Part shown: one piece after another, positions 1 to 7,515 of the stretch | How positions within the stretch are numbered: the first letter of the stretch is position 1 | Layout of the letters: each line of letters opens with the position of its first letter | NCBI GenBank assembly: GCA_900772435.1 | Contig: CAAHEM010000073.1 | Coordinates: 1 to 10,685, forward strand | Source: Bacilli bacterium | Lineage (GTDB): Bacteria; Bacillota_I; Bacilli_A; RF39; UBA660 | Reading direction: 5' to 3' | Length of the DNA stretch: 10,685 nt | Notes under the pieces: model-generated | Database searches by the model: none | Told to the model about the DNA's origin: nothing | Seen by the model: the letters and a program-made list of their open reading frames with translations, nothing else | Made by a program: the position numbers and the translations under genes

Positions 1-19
1 AAATGTGGAGATGTAATAT

Positions 20-826
20 ATGAAATGTGTAGGAGTAGAATTTAAATCAGGTGGAAAACAATATACTTTTTTTGATAATGATATAGAAGTTAGTTGTGAA
101 GATTATGTAATAGTAGAAACAGAAAGAGGACTTCAATTTGGAAAAGTGTGCGTTCTTCTTGGAGAGTTAAATGATGGAAAAGAACACACAAAAGTTGTAC
201 AAATTGCCAAGAATAAAGAAATAAAACAAAACGAATCAAACATAAAAGACGCAAAAAAAGCATTAGAAAAAGCACAAGAATTAGCTGAAAAATTATCACT
301 TGAAATGAAGTTTTTAGACGCATATTTTACATTTGATAGAAAACAATTAGTATTTCAATTTTTAGCTGATAACAGGGTGGATTTTAGAGAACTAGCAAAA
401 TCATTAGCAGCAATATATAAAACTCGTATTGAATTAAGACAAGTAGGAGTAAGAGACAAGGCAAAAGAAATTTCTGGAATTGGACAATGTGGTAGAAAAT
501 TATGCTGTTCTAGTTTCTTAAATGATCTTGACTCAGTAGGAATAGCACAAGTAAAAAATCAAAATTTATCCTTAAACCCAAGTAAAATTAATGGATTATG
601 TGGAAGACTTTTATGTTGCTTAAAATATGAAGATGATTTATATACAGAATTTAGAAAAGATTTACCAGAAGTTGGTGATAAAATCAGACATGATAAGGAA
701 GAAGCAACTGTTATAAGTGTTGACATTCCAAATAGAAAGTATACAATATTAACCGAATCAGGGACAAAAGAGGATGTAGTTGTTCCATTAAAGTGTAGTG
801 GTAAATGTGGGAAAAATAGAAATTAA
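20..826 (+). CDS. ricT: RicT/YaaT, PSP1-domain Fe-S protein of the Y-complex
   Basis: This is a close match to B. subtilis YaaT/RicT (about 275 aa; 268 here). In that species RicT joins RicA (YmcA) and RicF (YlbF) in a complex that carries [4Fe-4S] clusters, helps RNase Y mature operon mRNAs, and affects Spo0A activation, competence and biofilm. The PSP1 core, roughly residues 85-205, contains FTFDR (103-107), GRVDFREL-type sequence near 118-125 and KTRIELRQVGVRDKAK (134-149). The paired cysteine motifs are C157/C162/C163 (CGRKLCC) and C194/C199/C200 (CGRLLCC), the likely cluster ligands. Unusually, the C-terminal tail adds C259 and C263 (KCSGKCGK), which I do not recall from the Bacillus protein. 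The start is preceded by a GGAG ribosome site at 7-10. The gene probably continues an operon from upstream (holB in B. subtilis), and its last 29 bases overlap the next gene. Family call is very secure; partner proteins are not in the window. Confidence 0.96.
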   Translation: MKCVGVEFKSGGKQYTFFDNDIEVSCEDYVIVETERGLQFGKVCVLLGELNDGKEHTKVVQIAKNKEIKQNESNIKDAKKALEKAQELAEKLSLEMKFLDAYFTFDRKQLVFQFLADNRVDFRELAKSLAAIYKTRIELRQVGVRDKAKEISGIGQCGRKLCCSSFLNDLDSVGIAQVKNQNLSLNPSKINGLCGRLLCCLKYEDDLYTEFRKDLPEVGDKIRHDKEEATVISVDIPNRKYTILTESGTKEDVVVPLKCSGKCGKNRN

Positions 827-1535
827 TGATTTAGTATATTTTAAAGATATTAAAATAGTTCAGAATAAAGACTATTTTAATTTTAGTTTGGATTCAGTTT
901 TACTACCAAATTTTGTAGAAATAACAAGAAAGACTAAAAAAATCTTAGATATGTGTACTGGGAATGCTCCTATACCATTAATACTATCAACGAAAACTGA
1001 TGCAAAAATTTATGGAGTAGAACTTCAAAAAGAAGTATATGATTTGGCAAAAGAAACAATAAAAATAAATAATCTTGAAAATCAAATAGAACTTATAAAC
1101 GACAATATTAAGAATCTAAAGAAAATTTTTGATACAGAAACATTTGATATAATTACATGTAATCCACCTTATTTCAAGAAAAAAAATGATAGTATTATTA
1201 ATGAAAATAAAATAAAATCTATTGCAAGACATGAATTAGAAATGGAACTAGAAGATGTAATGATAATAAGTAAAGCCTTACTAAAAAATGAAGGTTCATT
1301 AGTATTAGTCCATAGAACTGATAGATTAATTGAAATTATAGAATTAATGAAAAAACATAACATAGAGCCAAAACGAATGAGACTAATATATCCTAAAGTT
1401 AATGCGGAATCTAATCTTGTATTAATAGACGGAAGAAAAAATGGAAAAGAAGGATTAAAAATATTACCTCCACTATATATTCACAATGATGATAGCAGCT
1501 ATACTAGTGAGGTATTAGAAATGTTTGGGAAGTGA
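798..1535 (+). CDS. trmN6: YabB/TrmN6-type tRNA1(Val) adenine-37 N6-methyltransferase
   Basis: SAM-dependent class I methyltransferase of the YabB/YfiC (TrmN6) family, which methylates N6 of A37 in tRNA-Val in E. coli. The SAM-binding motif I is DMCTGNAPIP at residues 51-60, and the N6-adenine catalytic motif NPPY is at 122-125. The N-terminal FSLDSVLLPNFV (29-40) is a YabB family hallmark. The length of 245 aa is normal. The start is a GTG lying inside ricT with 29 bases of overlap; a second in-frame GTG at 807 is possible. The ATG at 826, which overlaps the ricT stop, is in another frame and meets a stop two codons later, so it cannot be the start. No strong Shine-Dalgarno sequence is visible, so translation is probably coupled to ricT. 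In B. subtilis yabA lies between these two genes and yazA (GIY-YIG) follows; both are absent here. The exact tRNA substrate in this organism is inferred. Confidence 0.9.
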   Translation: MVNVGKIEINDLVYFKDIKIVQNKDYFNFSLDSVLLPNFVEITRKTKKILDMCTGNAPIPLILSTKTDAKIYGVELQKEVYDLAKETIKINNLENQIELINDNIKNLKKIFDTETFDIITCNPPYFKKKNDSIINENKIKSIARHELEMELEDVMIISKALLKNEGSLVLVHRTDRLIEIIELMKKHNIEPKRMRLIYPKVNAESNLVLIDGRKNGKEGLKILPPLYIHNDDSSYTSEVLEMFGK

Positions 1536-1539
1536 TAAA

Positions 1540-2376
1540 ATGATACAAAAAAGTTACGATAAAAGTCCATATGGAAAACTTTATTTAATACCAACACCGA
1601 TTGGTAACCTTGAAGACATAACTTTAAGAGCAATTAATACTTTAAAAGAAGTAGATATTGTTTATGCAGAAGATACAAGAGAAACTTTAAATCTATTAAA
1701 ACACTTAAATATTCAAAAAAAGGTTGAATCTTGCCACAAATATACAGAAATGATGCATAAAGATAAAATTGTTAATATTTTAAAAGAAGGAAAGAATATT
1801 GGATATGTAACAGATAGAGGTACACCTCTTATAAGTGATCCAGGAAATGTCATAGTTGACGAAGCTATAAAAGAAGGAATAACTGTAGTAGCACTTCCAG
1901 GTCCAAATGCACTTTTACCAGCTATCAATATGTCAGGAATAAGCAACGAAAGATTTCTTTTCTATGGTTTTTTAAATAGTAAACAAACCCTAGCTAGAAA
2001 AGAACTAATCGATTTAAAAGAAATAAAACAAACATTAATTTTCTATGAAGCACCTCATAGAATAAAGAATACTTTAGAATTATTAAAAGATGTTTTAGGC
2101 GATAGAAAAATTGCAATCGTAAGAGAAATATCTAAATTATATGAAGAAGTAATAAGAGATAATATTAGTAATATTATTAAAATTTGTGATAGAATAAAAG
2201 GTGAGATGGTAATCGTAGTTGAAGGATACATAGAAGTAGAACAAGATGTAAACTATCAAGAAGTTATCAACAGTCTATTAGAAAAAGGTTATTCAAAAAG
2301 AGATGCCATTAAAGAAGTATCAGATAGATACAATGTTAGTAAGAACAAACTTTATAACGAATATAAGGAGGACTAA
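1540..2376 (+). CDS. rsmI: RsmI, 16S rRNA C1402 2'-O-methyltransferase
   Basis: RsmI (YraL/YabC) transfers a methyl group from SAM to the 2'-O of C1402 in 16S rRNA, near the ribosomal P site. It belongs to the tetrapyrrole-methylase (class III) fold. Diagnostic blocks are TPIGNLEDITLRA (19-31), AEDTR (43-47), TDRGTPLISDPG (91-102), LPGPNA (119-124) and FYEAPHR (168-174). The C-terminal tail (about 240-278) looks like the small helix-turn-helix-like domain found in RsmI proteins. I chose the ATG at 1540, giving 278 aa, over an in-frame TTG at 1525. The ATG lies 4 bases after the trmN6 stop and is preceded by AAGTGAT, which pairs with the downstream part of a standard anti-Shine-Dalgarno sequence. 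The gene is followed directly by pth with no gap. In B. subtilis the neighbour at this side is abrB. Confidence 0.95.
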   Translation: MIQKSYDKSPYGKLYLIPTPIGNLEDITLRAINTLKEVDIVYAEDTRETLNLLKHLNIQKKVESCHKYTEMMHKDKIVNILKEGKNIGYVTDRGTPLISDPGNVIVDEAIKEGITVVALPGPNALLPAINMSGISNERFLFYGFLNSKQTLARKELIDLKEIKQTLIFYEAPHRIKNTLELLKDVLGDRKIAIVREISKLYEEVIRDNISNIIKICDRIKGEMVIVVEGYIEVEQDVNYQEVINSLLEKGYSKRDAIKEVSDRYNVSKNKLYNEYKED

Positions 2377-2940
2377 ATGAAATTAATCGTAGGACTCGGA
2401 AACCCAGAAAAAAAGTATGAAAAAACAAGACATAATTGTGGATTTAGAGCAATAGATTATTATGCAAAAGAAAATAATCTTACATTTAAATCTAAATTTA
2501 AGGGGTTATATTGTGAACAAGTTGTTAACAATAAAAAATTAATTCTTCTAAAACCACAAACATACATGAATTTATCAGGAGAATCAGTACGTGAAATAGT
2601 AAAATTCTATAATATTGATATTAATGATATACTAATTATTTATGATGATGTTGACTTTGAAGTTGGAACACTTAAGATTAGAAGAGGTGGTAGTGCCGGA
2701 GGACACAATGGCATTAGAAATATAATAGATAATCTAAAAACCGAGAACATTCAAAGAGTTAGAATAGGTATATCTAAAAATGAAATACCACTAATGGATT
2801 ATGTTCTAGGTAAATTTACTCCTGAAGAAGATAAAAAGATAGAATCTATTCTTCCACAAGTTGCTAACATTATAAATGACTTTTCAAATCATAATATTGA
2901 TGAACTAATGGAAAAATACAATAGGAATAAAAATGAGTGA
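2377..2940 (+). CDS. pth: Pth, peptidyl-tRNA hydrolase
   Basis: Bacterial-type peptidyl-tRNA hydrolase, which cleaves the ester bond of peptidyl-tRNAs that drop off ribosomes so that the tRNA can be recycled. At 187 aa it has the usual length. The opening MKLIVGLGNPEKKYEKTRHN is typical. Active-site residues equivalent to E. coli N10, H20, N68, D93 and N114 are N9, H19, N65, D90 and N111, all present. The start codon touches the rsmI stop (TAA then ATG), and a full AAGGAGG Shine-Dalgarno sequence lies at 2365-2371, spaced 5 bases from the ATG. This is one of the strongest ribosome sites in the window. The last 8 bases overlap mfd. In B. subtilis, pth, fin and mfd are also neighbours, but that group lies downstream of spoVG; fin is missing here. 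Confidence 0.97.
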   Translation: MKLIVGLGNPEKKYEKTRHNCGFRAIDYYAKENNLTFKSKFKGLYCEQVVNNKKLILLKPQTYMNLSGESVREIVKFYNIDINDILIIYDDVDFEVGTLKIRRGGSAGGHNGIRNIIDNLKTENIQRVRIGISKNEIPLMDYVLGKFTPEEDKKIESILPQVANIINDFSNHNIDELMEKYNRNKNE

Positions 2941-5900
2941 TAATTTATATAAAGAATTATTTGATTTTAATATTGATACCACTAAAATGATATCAGTTAC
3001 TAAGAATGAAATATATAACCAATTATTGTTATATATATTTTTAACGTCTAAAAAAAATTTACTTTTAGTTCTTCCTACTTTAAATGAAGCAACTGAAGTA
3101 TATAATGAACTAAAAAACTATTTAGATGAAGTATATCTATTTCCAGAAGATGATATAATGACTAAAACAGCAATCGCAAGTTCACCGGAACTACTATTCA
3201 TGAGAGCAAACATCTTAAATAAATTTAATGACAAACAAGCTAAAATAGTTATAGTTCACCTAAATAGTTTCATAAAAAAATTGCCTAACAAAGATTCATT
3301 TATAAAAAATAAAATCAAATTATCAAAAGGTACAAAGATCAATAGAGATGACCTTATAAAGAAATTAATTGAAATAGGTTATAAAAGGGAAAGCATGGTC
3401 TATGATACATCTGACTTTTCAGTTAGAGGTTTTGTTGTAGATGTTTATCCAATAAATGAAGAAAATCCAATAAGAATTGAATTCTTTGATGACGAGATAG
3501 AGAAAATTAAACATTTTGAAGTAGTAACTCAAAAATCAGTAGATGAACTAGATACTATAGAAATTCAATCTATCAAAGATGACTTCGGAGATAACACTTC
3601 ATCAATTAGAGAGTACATCGAAGATGGAAAAGTAATATTTAGTAATTATAATCAACTACTAAATCAAGAAAAAATGATTCAGCCACAACTTAAATATTTA
3701 GAAATAGAAAACTCAGTTTATAAAGTAAAAGATTTAACAAAAAAAGAAGATATTTTTTTAGATACAATAAATAACAAGAATTGTGACATAGATATAGAAG
3801 CAAAATCGATCGCAAACTATGAAAATAACAAAGAAGCATTCACTGAAGCAATTGAAAAATATAACGGAACACTATATACAACTAACAAATTATTAACAAA
3901 AGAAATAAAAAAAATAGACAAAAACATAAAAATAGTGAATAACACATTAAATCACGGATTTGTGTATAAAAATAACTATTATTTTTCAGAATTTGATCTA
4001 TATGGACGTAAAAATAAACAAGAATTGACACGTGATAAGTCACTTGGAACAAAAATAATGTCAATTGACGCTATCAAACCAGGAGATTATGTAGTACATA
4101 GAAAGTCTGGAATTGGTATCTATATGGGCATTACTACTATAGAAAAGAAAGGTCTAAAAAAAGATTATCTTCTTATTCATTACAAAGGTAATGACAAACT
4201 TTATATGCCGGTAGAAGACATATCTAAACTATATAAATATTCTGCTAAAGAGGGCGCTAAACCAACTATTAACAAACTAAATAGTGTTGAATGGACAAAA
4301 ACAAAACTTAGAATTAAAGAAAGAATTAAAAGCATTACCGGTGAACTTCTTAAAATATACCAAGAAAGAAATAAAGCAACAATAGAACCATTCAAAAAAG
4401 ATGATGAAGAACAAGAAATATTCGAATCAGAATTTGAATATGAAGAAACAGTTGATCAATTAAAAGCTGCCAATGATATAAAAAGAGATTTAGAAAAACC
4501 ACGTCCAATGGAAAGGTTACTTTGTGGAGATGTTGGTTATGGTAAAACAGAAGTAATCTTTAGAGCAATGTTCAAAACTGTTGAAAATGGTAAACAAGTA
4601 GCATATCTATGCCCAACAACATTACTTTCTCACCAACAATACGATTCAGCTTTAGAAAGATTTAAAAACCATGGAATTAATATTGATTTAATTAATAGAC
4701 ATTTTACTAACAAACAAGTACAAGAAAAATTAAAAAAACTAAAAGAAGGCAAAACAGATATTATATTTGGTACTCATAGACTTCTTAGTTCAGATGTTGA
4801 ATACAAAGATTTAGGGCTTCTAGTAATAGATGAAGAACATAGATTTGGTGTAGAACAAAAAGAAAAAATTAAAAAATTAAAATCAAACGTACATGTTCTT
4901 TCAGTATCAGCTACACCAATTCCAAGATCACTTCAAATGTCACTTGTTGGTATTAGAGACCTAAGCCTAATAGAAAGTGCACCTAAGAATAGATACCCAG
5001 TTCAAACATATGTAATTGAATACAATGAGATGTTAATAAGAGAAGCAATACTAAAAGAGATGTCTAGAAAAGGCCAAGCATTTATTCTTTATAACAATAT
5101 TACTAATATGGAAACATTAGTTTCAAAATATAAAAGACTTATTCCTGAAGCTAGAATTTGCTATGCACATGGAAAAATGACTAAGAATGAAATGCAAGAT
5201 ATAATATATGACTTTACTAACAAAGAGTATGATGTTTTAGTAAGCACGACTATTATAGAAAACGGAATAGATATACCAAATGCTAACACAATAATTGTTA
5301 TTGACAGTGATAGATTCGGACTTAGTCAACTTTATCAAATAAGAGGAAGAGTTGGTAGAGGAGATAAAATTGCATACGCTTATCTAATGTACAAAAAAGA
5401 AAAAGTACTAAATCCAACTGCACTAAAAAGATTAGAAGCTATAAAAGAATTTACTGAACTTGGTAGTGGATACAAAATATCAATGAGAGACTTAGCTATA
5501 AGAGGTGCCGGAGACATACTAGGAAAAGAACAAGCAGGATTTATAGATTCAGTCGGAGTAAATATGTACTTAGACTTAATCAACGAAGAAGTTAATGGTA
5601 TCAAAGTAGATGAAGATGAAGAAAAAGAACCTACTATGATAGATGTCGCAACTCACATTGGAAAAGAATATACAAATGAAAGCGAAATAGTAATAGAACT
5701 ACATAAAAAGATAAATGGAATAACAAACAAAAAAGAATTAAAAGAAGTTCTATCTGAAATAAGGGATAGATTTGGTATGACTAATCATGAACTAGAACTT
5801 TATGCTCATGAAAAATATTTAGAGAAACTTTTAATTATTACTGGTGTAAAAATACTAGAAAATGATAATTTAAAAGTAATTTTAAAACTTAAAAAAGAAA

Positions 5901-6085
5901 TTTATGAATCAATTAGTGTAGAAAAATTATTTATAGAAGCAACTAAAATAACTACAAAATTTAATTTCTCATACAAAGCAGGTTCAATACTAGTAACACT
6001 TTTAAAAGCAACTTTAGAAAAAGATTATATCTATTATTTAGAAGAACTTTTAGAAGTAATATACGATTTAAAATTTAAAGTATAA
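2933..6085 (+). CDS. mfd: Mfd, transcription-repair coupling factor
   Basis: Mfd uses ATP-driven translocation to release RNA polymerase stalled at DNA damage and recruits UvrA for nucleotide excision repair. Domains in order: a UvrB-like N-terminal region (about 1-215) with R165, R181 and F185, residues resembling those linked to UvrA contact in E. coli; a poorly conserved linker domain (about 220-345); the CarD-like RNA-polymerase-interacting domain (about 378-437, beginning IKPGDYVVHRKSGIGIYMG); the RecG-like motor with Walker A GDVGYGKTE (532-540), Walker B DEEH (633-636), SATPIPRSL (659-667), STTIIENGIDIP (771-782) and QIRGRVGRG (802-810); and a C-terminal regulatory domain (about 905-1050). 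It has 1050 residues against about 1150-1180 in E. coli and B. subtilis; the missing residues fall before the CarD-like domain. The start overlaps the pth end by 8 bases, and AGGA at 2923-2926 gives a well-placed ribosome site. Confidence 0.97.
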   Translation: MSDNLYKELFDFNIDTTKMISVTKNEIYNQLLLYIFLTSKKNLLLVLPTLNEATEVYNELKNYLDEVYLFPEDDIMTKTAIASSPELLFMRANILNKFNDKQAKIVIVHLNSFIKKLPNKDSFIKNKIKLSKGTKINRDDLIKKLIEIGYKRESMVYDTSDFSVRGFVVDVYPINEENPIRIEFFDDEIEKIKHFEVVTQKSVDELDTIEIQSIKDDFGDNTSSIREYIEDGKVIFSNYNQLLNQEKMIQPQLKYLEIENSVYKVKDLTKKEDIFLDTINNKNCDIDIEAKSIANYENNKEAFTEAIEKYNGTLYTTNKLLTKEIKKIDKNIKIVNNTLNHGFVYKNNYYFSEFDLYGRKNKQELTRDKSLGTKIMSIDAIKPGDYVVHRKSGIGIYMGITTIEKKGLKKDYLLIHYKGNDKLYMPVEDISKLYKYSAKEGAKPTINKLNSVEWTKTKLRIKERIKSITGELLKIYQERNKATIEPFKKDDEEQEIFESEFEYEETVDQLKAANDIKRDLEKPRPMERLLCGDVGYGKTEVIFRAMFKTVENGKQVAYLCPTTLLSHQQYDSALERFKNHGINIDLINRHFTNKQVQEKLKKLKEGKTDIIFGTHRLLSSDVEYKDLGLLVIDEEHRFGVEQKEKIKKLKSNVHVLSVSATPIPRSLQMSLVGIRDLSLIESAPKNRYPVQTYVIEYNEMLIREAILKEMSRKGQAFILYNNITNMETLVSKYKRLIPEARICYAHGKMTKNEMQDIIYDFTNKEYDVLVSTTIIENGIDIPNANTIIVIDSDRFGLSQLYQIRGRVGRGDKIAYAYLMYKKEKVLNPTALKRLEAIKEFTELGSGYKISMRDLAIRGAGDILGKEQAGFIDSVGVNMYLDLINEEVNGIKVDEDEEKEPTMIDVATHIGKEYTNESEIVIELHKKINGITNKKELKEVLSEIRDRFGMTNHELELYAHEKYLEKLLIITGVKILENDNLKVILKLKKEIYESISVEKLFIEATKITTKFNFSYKAGSILVTLLKATLEKDYIYYLEELLEVIYDLKFKV

Positions 6086-6094
6086 AATGACTAA

Positions 6095-6126
6095 ATGTAA
6101 TCAAACTATTATTAGGGTGATTACAT
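6095..6126. promoter_or_regulatory. Perfect 9-bp inverted repeat spanning the spoVT translation start
   Basis: ATGTAATCA at 6095-6103 is repeated in inverted orientation as TGATTACAT at 6118-6126, separated by 14 bases. The right arm contains the end of the ribosome site and the first two bases of the spoVT ATG, while the AGGG core lies in or beside the loop. In RNA it would form a hairpin that masks the start codon. In DNA its arms are centred 23 bp apart, about two helical turns, as for an operator. Which of these applies, or whether it is chance, cannot be decided from sequence alone. Confidence 0.5.
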
Positions 6127-6622
6127 GAAACCAAGTGGTATAGTAAGAAAAATAGATGAACTAGGAAGAATAGTACTTCCTAAAGAAATGAGAAAATGTT
6201 TAAATATAAATACTGGAGACGATTTTCAAATAAGACTTGAAGATGAAAAAATAATATTAGAAAAGTATTCATATTTAAAAAACTATGAACAAGAAATTCT
6301 AAGTATAATAAACTGTTTTATATCAGAAACTACATATGATATAAGTTTAGTAGTTAATAGTAAAATAATAAATAAAAATAATGAAATGATTGAACAAAAA
6401 CTAGATAGATTAATTCAAGAAAGAAAAGTATTTGAATGTAAAAATATAGAAGAATTAGAATTAAATAAAAATCTTATTATAGAAGGAAGATACATTATCT
6501 TACCAATCGTAGTTAATAGTGACTTGTTAGGTTCATTAATTATTGTAAGTAAAGATGATATCATAAGTATGGAGAAAACTTCAAAACTACTTCTTAAATT
6601 AATAAAATCTAAATTTGAATAA
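6125..6622 (+). CDS. spoVT: SpoVT-like AbrB-family transition/sporulation regulator
   Basis: DNA-binding regulator of the AbrB/SpoVT family. Residues 5-47 form the swapped-hairpin AbrB domain (GIVRKIDELGRIVLPKEMRK at 5-24, then GDDFQI). Residues about 55-163 match the GAF-like C-terminal domain that separates SpoVT (178 aa in B. subtilis) from the short AbrB (about 96 aa); 165 aa here. LPIVVNSDLLGSLIIVSKDD (126-145) is the best-conserved part of that second domain. In B. subtilis SpoVT acts in the forespore, tuning sigma-G-dependent genes. The position directly downstream of mfd is the same as for B. subtilis spoVT, which supports the name. The ribosome site is AGGGTGAT (6114-6121), 3 bases from the ATG and partly inside an inverted repeat. 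Sequence divergence in the GAF-like half means that its ligand or partner is unknown. Confidence 0.88.
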   Translation: MKPSGIVRKIDELGRIVLPKEMRKCLNINTGDDFQIRLEDEKIILEKYSYLKNYEQEILSIINCFISETTYDISLVVNSKIINKNNEMIEQKLDRLIQERKVFECKNIEELELNKNLIIEGRYIILPIVVNSDLLGSLIIVSKDDIISMEKTSKLLLKLIKSKFE

Positions 6623-6648
6623 TATGTCAAATATTCTATAAATATGTC
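6621..6648 (+). repeat. Direct repeat AATATGTC, 20-bp period
   Basis: AATATGTC occurs at 6621-6628 and again at 6641-6648, exactly 20 bp apart (about two helical turns), just after the spoVT stop and shortly before the candidate tatD -35 element. It may be a tandem regulator site or a chance repeat in AT-rich DNA. No hairpin with a T-run, and so no clear terminator, is visible in this spacer. Confidence 0.3.
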
Positions 6649-6655
6649 TATCTAG

Positions 6656-6688
6656 TTGAAAACATAAAAATAAAAGTGCTAATATAAT
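6656..6688 (+). promoter_or_regulatory. Candidate sigma-A promoter for tatD
   Basis: A TTGAAA -35 element (6656-6661) is followed after 18 bp by TAATAT (6680-6685), which is preceded by TGC to give an extended -10. An overlapping TATAAT at 6683-6688 is a perfect -10, but its spacing of 21 bp is too long. Transcription would start near 6692-6695. This falls downstream of the more upstream in-frame ATG at 6690 and so supports the tatD start at 6729. Confidence 0.5.
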
Positions 6689-6728
6689 TATGTACTTTCA
6701 AAAAAATTTAGAATGTTTGGTGATAAAA

Positions 6729-7475
6729 ATGATAGATTCACATGCTCATATATTGGGCGAATATTATGATGACATAGGATCATTTATAGAAAAACTTAAA
6801 GAAAAAGATATATTAAAAGTAGTAAACTGCGCAGATTCAATAGCTACATCTAAAGAAGTATTAGATTTATATAGAAAATATGATGGATACTTAATGCCAG
6901 CTATAGGAATACACCCAGAGAATGTAGATTTAAAAGAAAATACTATTGAATCATTAGAAGAGTTACTAAAAGAAAATAAGGTAGTAGCAATAGGAGAAAT
7001 AGGGCTAGACTATAACTTTAATGATGAAAATAAAGAAGAACAAAAAGAATTCTTTAATCGTCAATTAGATTTAGCAGAAAAATATAACTTACCAATAATA
7101 GTTCACACAAGAGATTCAATACAAGATTGCTATGATATATTAAAGAAAAGAAAACTAAAAGGTGTAATTCACTGCTATAGTGGAAGTATTGAAATGGCAA
7201 GAGAGTTTATTAAACTTGGTTATAAACTTGGAATAGGTGGAGTTTTAACATTTAAAAATGCAAAATTATATCAAGTAGTGGAACAAATAGATATGAAAGA
7301 TATATTACTAGAAACAGATAGTCCATTCTTATCTCCAGAACCATATAGAGGTAGAAAAAATATACCTTCTAATGTGTACTATGTAGCAAAAAAAATAGCT
7401 GAAATAAAAAATATTCCACTAAAAGATGTAATGGATATTACTACTAATAATGCTAAAGAGGTTTTTGACATTTAA
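6729..7475 (+). CDS. tatD: TatD-family metal-dependent hydrolase/DNase
   Basis: TatD-family (YabD) hydrolase with a TIM-barrel fold and two metal ions; family members act as 3'-5' exonucleases or deoxyribonucleases and, in some bacteria, as tRNA or D-amino-acyl quality-control enzymes. The metal ligands are all visible: H5 and H7 (MIDSHAH), E90 (GEIGLDYNF), H126 (IIVHTRDS), H149 (GVIHCYSGS) and D197 (LLETDSPFLSP). The length of 248 aa is typical. I chose the ATG at 6729 because TatD proteins begin with MIDSHAH-like sequence and a GGTGAT ribosome site lies 4 bases upstream. The in-frame ATG at 6690 would add 13 residues and lies at or before the likely transcription start. In B. subtilis metS precedes this gene and yabE follows; here spoVT precedes it and a 3D-domain protein follows. 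Precise substrate unknown. Confidence 0.93.
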   Translation: MIDSHAHILGEYYDDIGSFIEKLKEKDILKVVNCADSIATSKEVLDLYRKYDGYLMPAIGIHPENVDLKENTIESLEELLKENKVVAIGEIGLDYNFNDENKEEQKEFFNRQLDLAEKYNLPIIVHTRDSIQDCYDILKKRKLKGVIHCYSGSIEMAREFIKLGYKLGIGGVLTFKNAKLYQVVEQIDMKDILLETDSPFLSPEPYRGRKNIPSNVYYVAKKIAEIKNIPLKDVMDITTNNAKEVFDI

Positions 7476-7493
7476 ATATACATATTATATAAT
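7465..7493 (+). promoter_or_regulatory. Perfect-consensus sigma-A promoter
   Basis: TTGACA (7465-7470) and TATAAT (7488-7493) are separated by exactly 17 bp, the ideal housekeeping-sigma promoter. The -35 element overlaps the last codons of tatD. Transcription should start around 7499-7501, leaving a leader of only about 15 bases that is almost entirely the ribosome site of the 3D-domain gene. It probably drives the 3D protein, rsmA, sortase, yabG and veg. Confidence 0.75.
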
Positions 7494-7515
7494 TTAATTA
7501 CGAAGAGGTAGTTAA
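7494..7515. promoter_or_regulatory. Imperfect dyad over the transcription start of the 3D-rsmA unit
   Basis: TTAATTAC (7494-7501) faces GTAGTTAA (7508-7515) across the six bases GAAGAG. All eight positions pair if one G-T wobble is allowed. The dyad begins right after the -10 element and ends on the A of the ATG, so it covers the start site and ribosome site. If transcription starts near 7500 most of the left arm is not transcribed, so a DNA operator is more likely than an RNA hairpin. Chance in AT-rich DNA is possible. Confidence 0.3.

Noticed and set aside
1..19. Possible 3' end of an upstream gene (holB in Bacillus)
   Set aside because: A TAA at 14-16 closes one frame and other frames also stop soon after, but with fewer than 20 bases no frame can be assigned.
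1525..1539. TTG start for rsmI extending into trmN6
   Set aside because: The ATG at 1540 has a better ribosome site and start codon.
2522..2531. TTGTTAACAA palindrome inside pth
   Set aside because: Short, inside a conserved coding region, and explained by codon choice; no promoter nearby.
4025..4030. TTGACA within mfd
   Set aside because: No -10 element at suitable spacing.
3882..4064. Minus-strand open frames throughout, such as this one inside mfd
   Set aside because: They lie opposite well-conserved genes, have low-complexity hydrophobic translations from A-rich codons, and lack ribosome sites.
6080..6108. Sigma-G-like promoter before spoVT (GTATA, 17 bp, CAAACTA)
   Set aside because: The -10 has one mismatch and the start site would fall inside the ribosome site; too weak in AT-rich sequence.
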